A stretch of DNA of 64,000 bases from Lepraria neglecta (Eukaryota; Ascomycota; Lecanoromycetes; Lecanorales; Stereocaulaceae), in NCBI GenBank assembly GCA_033220425.1, contig CM065647.1, positions 4,464,001-4,528,000 of the forward strand, written 5' to 3'. Of this stretch, positions 45,008 through 54,501 are shown one piece after another; position 1 is the first letter of the stretch; each line of letters opens with the position of its first letter. The notes beneath the pieces are model-generated. The model saw only the letters and a list, made by a program, of their open reading frames with translations. It was not told the DNA's origin and made no database searches. The position numbers and the translations under genes were made by a program.

Positions 45008-45326
45008 GATTGCTAGTACTTGACAAAGGGGGGGGGGGCTCAAAGAATGTTCTTAGAGCGTTGCCCTCAACCTGTTACTGAACTTTAACTACAGCTTGGA
45101 ACTTGGCTCTTTTGGAAGCGGGACGTACGTCATTGTGCATTTCGTGACAGGGGTCCAGAACCGTGAATATTCACTCTTCGTAACACGGTTTTCTGCAAAA
45201 AAGCTGTGCGATGAAGCAGGAGAGTTGTGTCTTTGCAATTTTAAGAGGATGTTTACATTCAACCCGGTGTTGGGTTCACATAGGGAAATGCATGATCGAT
45301 AGGCTCTCCTTGTCTCTACAGCTCAA
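45008..45326. promoter_or_regulatory. Divergent promoter region TMEM16 / phosphoesterase
   Basis: About 320 bases between two starts reading apart, with a 10-11-base G tract near 45030. No other feature is visible. Confidence 0.4.
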
Positions 45327-46304
45327 ATGGCCTTCGTTCTCGACCACTTCAAACCACCGCCCTCTCCGTTCGAACCTCCTCCCCTCCCCTACCGAGTCAT
45401 CGCATCCCCTATCAAGTACCTCACTCAAATCCTCTACAATCTCATCCTATTCCTCCGCGGTCCCGCCACCCCCAAACCTCCACCCCCTTCCCGAATCCGC
45501 CTCGTCTGCATCTCCGACACACACACGCACAAGCCCAGCTCCCTACCACCCGGCGACGTCCTCATCCATGCCGGCGACCTGACGAACGCTGGTACGGCCG
45601 CTGAGATACAAGAGCAAGTCGCTTGGCTAGCATCTCTGCCATACGAGCACAAGATTGTTATAGCAGGCAATCACGATTCATTCTGCGATCCTCGCTCCAG
45701 GCGGAAGGAGGATGTAGGGAAGGAGATAGATTGGAGGGATTTGCATTATCTGCAACATTCGAGCATCACGCTCACCTTCCCGAAGCAAGCAAATCGCAGG
45801 TTACAATTCTATGGGGCGCCGCAAATACCGCAATGTGGAAGCGAGGAATTTGCGTTTCAATATCGTCGCAGTGACGATGCTTGGTCGGGGACTATACCGA
45901 CAGAAACGGACGTGCTGATTACGCATACTCCGCCGAGGCATCACTTGGATCTACCATCTGGACTAGGCTGTGACTTTCTGCTGAAAGAGTTATGGAAGGT
46001 GAGGCCGAAGGTCCATGTGTTTGGGCACGTTCATGCGGGCTATGGACAGGAAAGTGTGTTTTGGGATGATGGACAGAGAGCTTATGAGAGGTTGTGTGCC
46101 AGAGGAGAGAAAGGTGTCTTGAGAGATATGGTTACTGTGGGTGCTTGGATTGGTGTTGTAAGATTGGCTATCTACGGTGTGCTGGGCATACTGTGGAGTA
46201 GGGTATGGCAAGGAGACGGAGGAGGGACGCTGATGATAAACTCATCTCTGATGTACAGATCGACAGGAAAGCTGGGGAACACTCCTCAAGTAGTTGAAAT
46301 TTGA
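45327..46304 (+). CDS. Calcineurin-like metallophosphoesterase
   Basis: Single-exon gene of 325 residues. The two-metal phosphoesterase motifs are complete: CISDTHTH (DxH), HAGDLTNAG (GDxxN-like), GNHDSFCD (GNHD), LITHTPPRHH and VFGHVHAGYG (GHxH). The family hydrolyses phosphoesters of varied substrates; fungal members of this MPPED-like group have no settled substrate. A hydrophobic stretch near residue 30-45 (YLTQILYNLILFLRG) and another near the C-terminus (GVVRLAIYGVLGILW) suggest membrane association. The first ATG is preceded by a CT-rich leader and fits. It runs divergently from the TMEM16 gene and convergently with CYB2. Confidence 0.9.
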   Translation: MAFVLDHFKPPPSPFEPPPLPYRVIASPIKYLTQILYNLILFLRGPATPKPPPPSRIRLVCISDTHTHKPSSLPPGDVLIHAGDLTNAGTAAEIQEQVAWLASLPYEHKIVIAGNHDSFCDPRSRRKEDVGKEIDWRDLHYLQHSSITLTFPKQANRRLQFYGAPQIPQCGSEEFAFQYRRSDDAWSGTIPTETDVLITHTPPRHHLDLPSGLGCDFLLKELWKVRPKVHVFGHVHAGYGQESVFWDDGQRAYERLCARGEKGVLRDMVTVGAWIGVVRLAIYGVLGILWSRVWQGDGGGTLMINSSLMYRSTGKLGNTPQVVEI

Positions 46305-46719
46305 ACTGGTAAGTTGTAATGGGGAAGGCCAACGTGAAGGTACGAATCCCTAGACTTCGGATAAAACCTGCTCTGAAGAGCAAAATTTCTGGCCGTTTCA
46401 TGTTCCGCTGGAGCCGTAAGCAAGCATGCCCTTCAGTACGAGCCCCTAAAGACCCGGATAACCTCAGCTTTGAAGAGCAAGTTTCTGCCCTTTTTGGGAG
46501 CAGTGAACAGTGAAACTCACCTGCAGGAGTCCAACGCTTGTGCCGGAATAAAGTAATACCAGCGCATTGAACTGCCCATTCATCTGACATGTTACCTGTT
46601 GATAGACCAAGACTCAATCTGTATAATGTAGAAAAGCTGTATGTACATGGAAAGAAATGATAAAATCAAAATATCTACAACCAACACAATGCTTCTATAC
46701 ACAATACATGCATACCGCT
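46305..46719. other. Convergent intergenic region with a faint duplication
   Basis: About 415 bases between two 3' ends. Two segments beginning TACGA at 46341 and 46437 resemble each other over about 65 bases (CCCTA, CGGATAA, TGAAGAGCAA, TTTCTG), suggesting an old 96-bp duplication. No gene is supported. Confidence 0.5.
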
Positions 46720-48443
46720 TCACAGCTTCGCCTTCTCCTGGGGGTAGACCAGCGGATCATAGATGCTCATGCCCAAGGTGTCCGATGGGACGGACGTAGA
46801 ATGCATCGACAACCCGCGACAGTCGACCAAAGTTGGATTTAGCTGATCCACCCTCGAGCATCCGATGAGTCTCATGTTCATCTCCATCTCGTCTTTCAGC
46901 AGTTGCATTGCGCGATCCACTCCAGGAAGCCCATAGGCACTCATGGCAAACAAGAATGGGCGCCCAATGCCCACACCTGTGGCGCCAAGACAGAGAGCTT
47001 TGATGATATCGGTAGCCCGGCGTATACCGCCGTCCACATAGATCTCGATCCGATCTTGCCAATTTCGCTCGCGCAGGACAGGCATGACCTCGGCAAGGAC
47101 TTCAATTCCAGACCTTGCAAAGTCAAGCTGGCGACCCCCATGATTTGACAGGACCACGCCTTGGACGCCTGTCTCAATAGCTCGAATGACATCTTCAACC
47201 CTTTGCACACCCTTGAGGATGATTGGCATCTTCGTTACCGAGAGGAACCATGGGATATCTTTCCAGCTCAGTGATGGATCTATGAAAGAGGAGATGGCAC
47301 GCGCAGCGCCTTGAGACCTATCCACATTATCGCCACCTGTTTCTTGCACGTTCGACCCAACGTCGGAGTACTTGCTGCGCATATCTTTCTCGCGGCGGCC
47401 GAGTTGAGGCGCATCGACGGTAATGAAGAGACCCTTGCACCCACGCTTTTCTGCATGTTCGATGATGCGCTTTGTGATCGCACGGTCTTTGTTGACGTAC
47501 AATTGGAGCCATTGGACCTGATCGTCTTCTTTGGCATCGACAATCTCATCGAAGGAGCAGCTGGCCAGCGTGGGAATCATTTGGATTACGTTGTGTTTCT
47601 TAGCGCCTCTTGTCAAAATGACCTCGCCTTCAGGGTTTCCGAGTTTGCCCAATGCAGTAGCCGTAACGTAGAATGGGATGTCAACTTTAGTCCCTAACAT
47701 GGTTGTTGAGAGGTCGATCTTCCCCACGTCTTCAAGTATCCGTGGTCTGAACCATATCTTGTGATAAGCAGAATGATTTTCCCGCATCGTCTGTCAATGT
47801 GGATTAGAAAAAGTACATATTGGAAGATAGCTATTACTTACTATCTCATCGTCTGCTCCACTTGAATAGTATGCCCACGCGCTTTTCTTCATGACCCGTC
47901 GCGCGACAGCCTCGAAGTCCATGAGATTGTAGCATTGTTCCAGTGTGGGCATTCGTTTGATCCTTTCTTGCCGCTCCTCTTCATCGGGGTCGAATTCCTT
48001 CTCTTGCTCGACTGATTCCATATTTACCTCGCCCATATGCTTCGATTTGTCCAGAAACCTAGTCGCCAATTAGCTTTTGTCAATCGTGCGACTCGAGATG
48101 CGCAAATGCCCGTAGCTGAGAGCCTACTTGTCGAGGGTATCTGGCGGATGTATTGGCTCATAGGTCTCCGTCGCATCTTTGCCGGCCCATCTGAGAATGA
48201 CATTCTTCCCGCCTGGGTGTTCCTCTTTGAACTCCGTGACATCGTAGGCTCTGCCATGGATAATGACCCTGTTTAATTGATCTATTAGCCAAGGCAAAAG
48301 AGCAACGATGTGGAGACCAACCAGCAGTCCTTGTCGTTGTTATGTTTGGCCACCTCTTCGCCACTCCATTTCTGCTCCTTTGGCAGCTTGTTGGGCTCGT
48401 CCTGATTCATGTTGATAAGAATTTCCGAAGACCCAGAGCTCAT
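46720..48443 (-). CDS. CYB2: Cytochrome b2-type L-lactate dehydrogenase (cytochrome b5 domain plus FMN domain)
   Basis: Flavocytochrome that oxidises L-lactate (or a related 2-hydroxy acid) and passes electrons to cytochrome c through a b5 haem domain. Exons 48322-48443, 48128-48268, 47842-48058 and 46720-47790 give 516 residues from [11 protein letters not shown]. The b5 domain has both haem ligands, in [20 protein letters not shown] and [10 protein letters not shown]. The FMN-dependent barrel follows: [64 protein letters not shown], and [12 protein letters not shown] with the catalytic His. It ends with [18 protein letters not shown] and GRPFLFAM. An in-frame ATG at 48539 would add MFPRRSKYFFYRCLLSLF, which could be a mitochondrial presequence; location therefore depends on the start used. 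Confidence 0.92.
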
Positions 48444-49001
48444 CTGTGATATCTCCCTGTTCGAATGAGAGAAGGAGGATGGTGTGAAAAGAGAAAGCAG
48501 ACAACGGTAGAAAAAGTACTTCGACCTACGCGGAAACAACCCATTAATGCCAGAAAGTCATAGTGCTGTTCACAGAATGCCGTTTGCCCGCAGCTCACAT
48601 GGCCCGGATTGCGGGGAGATCAATCTCGCGCCAAGGCTATTCTAGCTTAGAGAACGTGGGGTTCGAACAGCAAAACAGTAGCGAGAGCTGGCCTACAATA
48701 CCACAAAACTCTGGATTATAGGGAATTTGCGCATGATTGCTACCATGAAGTAATCCCTTGTGGCAATCTAATAACATGGACCAATAACAATGTTTGCGAA
48801 GCCGATGCGGTCAGATGATGCCGCGGCATGGGGCTGAGGTCCCGTTATATCAAATTGTTCTGCATTATCGTTGCTTGTCCTCCTCACGTCTTGAGCAAGG
48901 ATATGTACCACCTCTCATTCCTAGACCTATCTCTCTGAATGTCTAGAGAACATTCTTTTACAATGATTGCACGAAGACTTAGCGCATACTGACCACAAGC
49001 C
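48444..49001. promoter_or_regulatory. Divergent promoter region CYB2 / Rab gene
   Basis: About 560 bases between two starts reading apart; it includes the possible CYB2 presequence (48444-48539). A GGTTCGAAC word at 48660-48668 resembles a tRNA B-box, but no cloverleaf could be built around it. Confidence 0.4.
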
Positions 49002-49911
49002 ATGTCCGGCAGCCTTGAGGCTAAAATCTGCGTCCTCGGCGCTCAGGGTACTAATCATCCCCTTATCCACCTAATACACAAGCAGCTGACCTCTTCCAGG
49101 CGTTGGGAAGACCTCTCTACTTCATCGCTACGTGAAAGGCACCTTCAACCCGCCCACCATCGCCTCCACCATTGGAGCTTCTTTCCTTACAAAACGAGTC
49201 CTGGATATTGATAGTGGGATGAACGTCCGCCTCCAGCTATGGGACACAGCTGGCCAAGAGAGATTCAGGGCAATATCGCGCCTCTACTACAGAGGCGCAA
49301 GCGCGGTGCTTCTCGTCTATTCCATTATCGACGAAGAGAGCTTCGAAGAGATGGGACGCTGGCTGAGGGAGATGAGAGAGAACCTCGGGGATGATGTCGT
49401 ACTCCATATAGTCGGGACCAAGAGTGATCTTGTGGCGCAGGACCCAAGTCTTAGGAAGATACCCTTCGAGAGGTGCATCACGTACGTTGCAGAAACCCTA
49501 TACCCAAATCAGACCGCAACACCGCCAGTCACTGCTGGCAATCAATCCAATCGAAGCAGCGGTTTCTGGACACAAGAAATAGGCTGGGACTGCTGTCATG
49601 AAATTAGTGCATCCAATGGCGAGGGTATAGACGAGGTCTTTCGTGTGATCACTCGCAAGCTTGTAGAAAAACAGCATAAGATAGCAGCTCTGGAACATGC
49701 ACTAGACAATGCTACTACACCTGGTAGTGAAAGAGGTCAAGGAGTATATTTTGATGGCCCAGGGTCTGACGGACAAGGCAGCTTTCGAGTGGGCATTGGA
49801 GACAAACGGAGGAGCTGGCTCGGCTTTCCAACCCCCAATATCAGCATTGGAGATGAAGGAGTTGCGGATGGCGAAAGAGTGGTAAAGACGAAGAAGGGAA
49901 AATGTTGCTGA
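49002..49911 (+). CDS. Rab-family small GTPase
   Basis: Exons 49002-49047 and 49100-49911 encode 285 residues, longer than a typical Rab (about 210). Motifs: AKICVLGAQGVGKTSLLHRY (P-loop, split by the intron), TIGASFLTKR (switch I with the Thr), LQLWDTAGQERFRAISRLYYRGA (switch II, Rab type), EISAS (G5). The base-specificity motif is GTKSD, with Thr in the usual Asn position of NKxD. An insert of about 40 residues (CITYVAETLYPNQTATPPVT onward, to WDCCHEI) lies between G4 and G5. The C-terminus KTKKGKCC is a double-geranylgeranyl site, so it acts on membranes. Which Rab it is cannot be told by eye; the divergent insert suggests a filamentous-fungal branch. Confidence 0.88.
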
Positions 49912-50921
49912 CGACAACTCTGTTCAATTAACGTTCTTCCATTAGAGAAATGCGTCCGGTGCTTCATGCCTTTCTCTATATAGCACGGTTGTGGTTCAGC
50001 ACAAGTTGCTGTCTCACTCATCAAGCAATGATCTTCTTAAGACTGTACAATAGTCGGTATTTCGAAAGAAGTGAACTTTCCTGTGGCGTTCTCTTGGGCA
50101 GACTGACGTTACTGAACCGTTTCAAAGACGAGCTTCTTGGCTAGAAAGAGGTCAGAGCAAAGCATGGCCATGAGTATGAGCATGATATTCGCCATTGGAA
50201 GCATACCCCCAGGAGTCCGACGGAACGCAAATGGCAGAATGGCTTTGACGAGGGGCTATTGCACCACTCGAAGCTTGAAATTTAGGGATGAGATCCGGCG
50301 AATGTAATGACCTTGGGGGCGGAAACTGTCCTTTAGCTTGGGTGAAACGCAATGAGCCTCAACCTTGTATGCAGAAGTTTGATGTTTGATGTTGGTCCAC
50401 AACTCTTCCATGAATGTCCGCTTTGATGCTCCTTGTCGAAGCTGATGGATGATTGCACCCCTGTACATCCGAGACACCTTGGCTTCCTTCAGACTTGAAG
50501 CGGATACCATAGCCTGTCCATGCAATCAAAATTGCTATCATATCCAATTACTATTTCGATACGTGTCTCAAGTATCCTCAAATCAGTGGAATACTATTGG
50601 CTAGGTGTCCTCTTGGGGGCTGTAACCTTTGGCAAGCGACCCTTCCCTTCCCTTCCTTTGGCGGCACTTTAATATACTGGACCCTTATCTTTGCATTGCC
50701 TCGGTTCCCTAGCAATTCCACTCTTAACCACTGGCGATCCGTCTCTGATTATTATAATTATGTTTCCACGCAAGAAAATCTGCAAGCCCAGAGACATGCA
50801 GTAGCTATCCTGCACGCCTCGGGTCGGCCCTTTAAACCTCCGGTACCCTCCTTCCCGACCTCATCGTACATGCGACGCGGGATTGTCTTGCGTAAACAAC
50901 TGGTGAACCCTGCCGACAGAC
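49912..50921. other. Intergenic region, about 1 kb
   Basis: Between the Rab stop and the start of the next plus-strand gene. It contains that gene's promoter. Frames up to 140 codons show no known motif, and no repeat or RNA gene was recognised. Confidence 0.5.
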
Positions 50922-52533
50922 ATGTCTGGACAATTGTTCGACAGAGTCTCCGATTGCGTCGCTGCTGTTTGTTCTGCTTATCAAGAAGGATTTGTCGTGA
51001 TTCAGAATATCAGAGCTAAACGGAAGCAACTCGAGTCGTCGGCACAAGAGCTAGAGGTATCATTGGCACATGGGGAAACCGCCGTCAAGGACCAGTATGA
51101 GAAGTCTCGAAGACGCTATGGGGAGGCTTTCGCCCTTGGAGACCGTACGTCCACCTTGGTTCCAGCGCAATTGCATCTGTGACCTCGCTGACTCTCCCTC
51201 AGAAGTGGCACGTGATGCCTTGCACGAGATCACCACACACCTCCAGGACCAGGTAATAGCAAGCCTGAAAGGTCATTGGCAGCAGGATGCCTCCGTTGAC
51301 TTTATCGCTTTGCAAGATGTGGTCGACTCCAGCCAGGACCGAGCCATTCTAGCCCTCATGCAACTTCGACAACGCATGATCACTCTAGGTCCCATTGAGA
51401 ACATTCTGCCCCCGCCTTTAAACATCTCCAGCATCATCAACAATATAGGGGATTCTTCTCAAGAGTTGGATCCAACAAGCTCCATCATAGCTTCTTCCGA
51501 AACGTCCTTTGGAATCTTCCACACACCCAGCAAATCGATCTCATCCATTTCATCTACCATCAGACCAATCACGCCCCCTGGCGAAACCTTCGGCATTCAA
51601 CATTCTGCGCCGCTTGAGTCGTCGCTGTCACGAATGTCCATAGACACCGCCAGCCATGCCCGAAAAGAGTCTAGCCAATACAAGCCAATGGCGACTACGG
51701 TCACAACAACAGGCTTCTTTGGCATAGGCAAAAGAACGAAGGTCGAGCCGGTCGTAAGCCCGCCAGAAAACCCACTGGTCGATGAATACCTGGCAGATGC
51801 AATGCAGGGTGCAGCGAAGGACATGTCGAGAAGAACCTCCATAAGCACTACAGCTACATCAATATATGAGTCGGAGCACCCAGCGTTCAACTCCTGGCAA
51901 GACCATCGGGCACAAAGCCCGACAATGTCCCATAAGCCTACACCTTCAATATCGTCGTTCAAATCCGTACGACGGTACCCATCGACCAATCGCGAAGTCC
52001 TCACATCGAACAGATCGATTGCTGAGATCAGACCAGAAGATCTGCTACCAAGTGAGATGAATGGCTACGCCGGCTTCTGCAAAGGTGCTTGGCGGCAACA
52101 AATTGGCGACAAGAAGAGGGCCATAGAAGAGCGGGTGCGGCCTGGAGGCATGTACAATGCTGCAAAGTATTGGCAATGCAAACATTGCAAGTTTGAGGGT
52201 CGCTTGGTGCCTATTAATAAGAAGCTGAATGGGTACGATATGAGAATCTTCAGGCTCGTTGAAGGCATACAGTTCCGCTGGGAGTTTATGTTCAAGAGCC
52301 ATATTCCGACCAAGGACCAGGACGCCAATCCAACGAAAGCTACTTTCGGGTGCATGTTCTGTTGCGCCGATGGCAGACCCATGCCTTCATTCAATGGTAT
52401 CCAGGCTTTCATGGCCCATTTGGCGGAACATAGAGATCCTCTACCTATGGGCGAGGTGCTCTACCGTATGAATTGCCTTGTTGGAAGGCAAGCAGCGCCA
52501 GAGGAGGACTTTGATATTAACATCTGTCGCTAG
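50922..52533 (+). CDS. Fungal protein of unknown function with a C-terminal Cys/His cluster
   Basis: Exons 50922-51144 and 51203-52533 encode 517 residues. The N-terminus (MSGQLFDRVSDCVAAVCSAY, then VVIQNIRAKRKQLESSAQEL) is helical and coiled-coil-like. A long Ser/Thr/Pro-rich middle follows (SKSISSISSTIRPITPPGE). The C-terminal 150 residues are ordered and Cys-rich: EMNGYAGFCKGAWRQQIGDK, YWQCKHCKFEGR (CxxC), FGCMFCCADGRPMPSFNGIQ (CxxC) and FMAHLAEH (HxxxH), a likely zinc-binding domain. I do not know an assigned function. The pattern suggests a scaffold with a disordered linker and a zinc-stabilised end; it is probably a filamentous-fungal family. Confidence 0.8.
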
Positions 52534-53293
52534 AGAGGGAGGCCTGATATAAACGCTACGGGGTTCTCTACCAGCTTGAGACATTGACCTTCCAATCTCG
52601 CCACGCAGGCACTGGAATCATCTTTGGGACTGACATCATGTCAAGCGCTTGCTTCCAAAGGGTCTTTCTCAATCCAAAAGGAGCTTAAGGCGACTGCAAG
52701 AACCCGCAACCACCAAAGTTCTGTTGACTCTCGAACGCCTAAGAGAAGCTTCGTTTTAAATTTCCCACGACAACAAAAGACTTCGAGTCAATCCCAAAAA
52801 TCGGTTTGGGTGTGAGTGTGAGGACCCATTCGACATTCCCTCCCTGTTTAAATCCTTTGTGTGCTTTGACGGAGTCCTCGGGTTGAGAATTCTCTTTTTG
52901 CCACGGATAGTCCGGCGTTTTGGTTGACGGTGGTGGCCATGTCGAGGTGTAATTATGGGAGTGGTTTTTCGCGGAGATACCCTAATCTAGGCCGAGCAAA
53001 TTTTCTGCGATCTATCATCTATGATTTCGTGTCAGTGTTTTAGGGTATAAGGGAATCAGCGAGATATGTATGAGCCATACTTGAGACGAATAGCAACACG
53101 ATTAATTGTAATGACCAATTATTGCGCAACTGGGGAGCGGAGAAGAGGAGAGAGACGGGTCATCAGGAGGGCTGTTGTGTACTTGACGAACATTGATCCT
53201 TCTAAGTTTGTAGAACAGTGAATGTGGCTGTGGTATCAGAACCCTACTCAGATTGACCAAACAGATGCATTCTCCAAATCGCTCAAAGTACTA
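52534..53293. other. Convergent intergenic region
   Basis: About 760 bases between the 3' ends of the Cys-rich protein gene and YKT6. Nothing coding, repetitive or structured was recognised. Confidence 0.5.
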
Positions 53294-54171
53294 TCACATA
53301 ATTACACAGCAAGAGTTCTGCTGCTTCGCCTGTTCTGTTCGCATCCCATATTAGCATCCTATTCCCGAGTCCCAAGACGGAGAATGAAAAGAGAAACTCA
53401 CTATAAAACATCTTACTCTGCGCACTCAACCCATCACTCTTCTCCACCAAACTATCAATCTTCTCCCCCCTTTCGAGAACTGACTCAATAGTCTTATGCA
53501 GTACAATCTTCGTCTCGTCTAGTTCCTTCTGGATCTTCATGATGCTATCCGCCTGCTGCGGGTCCTGGTACTTGACAATATATTCTTTGAGCTGGGGGAA
53601 GTCGAGGGTGGGGTTGCTGTTTGCGAATGACGAACGGGGATAGCGGGAGAGGAATTCGTCGACGACTTTGCTGAGAAGCTGATGCGCGACGAGGGCGGGG
53701 TAGTCGGGGTCGCTGATTATTATTCCGGCGACGCCTTCGGTGCGGCCGTAGGCGTGGAATGTGTAGGCTGGAAGGAGGGGAGGTTAGTGGGGGCATGCTG
53801 GAGGGGAGCGGTGGATTCGTGTGGATCGAGTGGAGCAGTGAGGCAGCGTAGGTTTGGGGATTTGGGGCACACATTTCTCTTCGACGTCCTGTCTCTGCCC
53901 GGGTTTTGTTCGTTCAGCAACGGTCTTGCTGAAGAGGGACATGAATTGGCCATAGCTGAAGCGCGAAGGAGCTGTCAGCAGCGAGCAGTTTCGCAAGCAG
54001 TTCCGGGTTTCAGTACTTGTCTCTCGTGAATCTCGAGTAGCTACTGAGGTCTTTCTCAACGCACAGCTCATGCGCTGGCTTGTTCTCGTTCTTGAGGACC
54101 TATGATAGGCATCAGCGTTTGCGTTCTCGTGGCGAGGAGATGCAGCTTACGCCAATGTAAAAGATCTTCAT
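53294..54171 (-). CDS. YKT6: R-SNARE Ykt6
   Basis: SNARE with a longin domain and lipid anchor, used in Golgi, vacuole and autophagosome fusion. Five exons, 54151-54171, 54017-54099, 53873-53955, 53402-53767 and 53294-53334, encode 197 residues. The longin domain reads MKIFYIG, KNENKPAHELCVEKDLSSYS, DNYGQFMSLFSKTVAERTKP and YTFHAYGRTEG. The SNARE helix is IQKELDETKIVLHKTIESVL, with Arg at the zero layer in VLERGEKIDSLV. The C-terminus QNSCCVIM is the expected CCaaX box: the first Cys is palmitoylated and the second farnesylated in the family. Tiny first and last exons carry the start and the lipid-anchor signal, so unspliced frames miss both. Confidence 0.95.
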
Positions 54172-54501
54172 GTTATGAGAGTTACGTATAATAGGAAGTT
54201 TCTGTAGAGAAGAGGGCGTAGGAAAGCAAAAGAAGTAAATCTAGGCAGCGCTCTATGAAGTTGACAGGGTGTGAAGATGTTATGTTCTCGAGATCCACAA
54301 TCGTCAAACAAAGGCTTATATTTAGCTCCCGCTGTCATCGTCATCCTCTATTGCTCTGCCTTCACTCTTTGGATCACACAAATAAGCCAAGACTCGCCAT
54401 TCTTACGCGTGCGAGGGCATCCTTTACTAATACAGGAAGCTCTCGAGCACCTCTGACCCTCCTCCAAGACCCGCCCTCAAATACTCTACATCGAAAACAA
54501 A
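54172..54501. promoter_or_regulatory. Divergent promoter region YKT6 / SLH1
   Basis: About 330 bases between two starts reading apart; the SLH1 side is CT-rich. No further element is identified. Confidence 0.4.

Noticed and set aside
48620-48720. tRNA B-box-like word GGTTCGAAC
   Set aside because: No matching acceptor stem, A-box or cloverleaf can be built around it on either strand.
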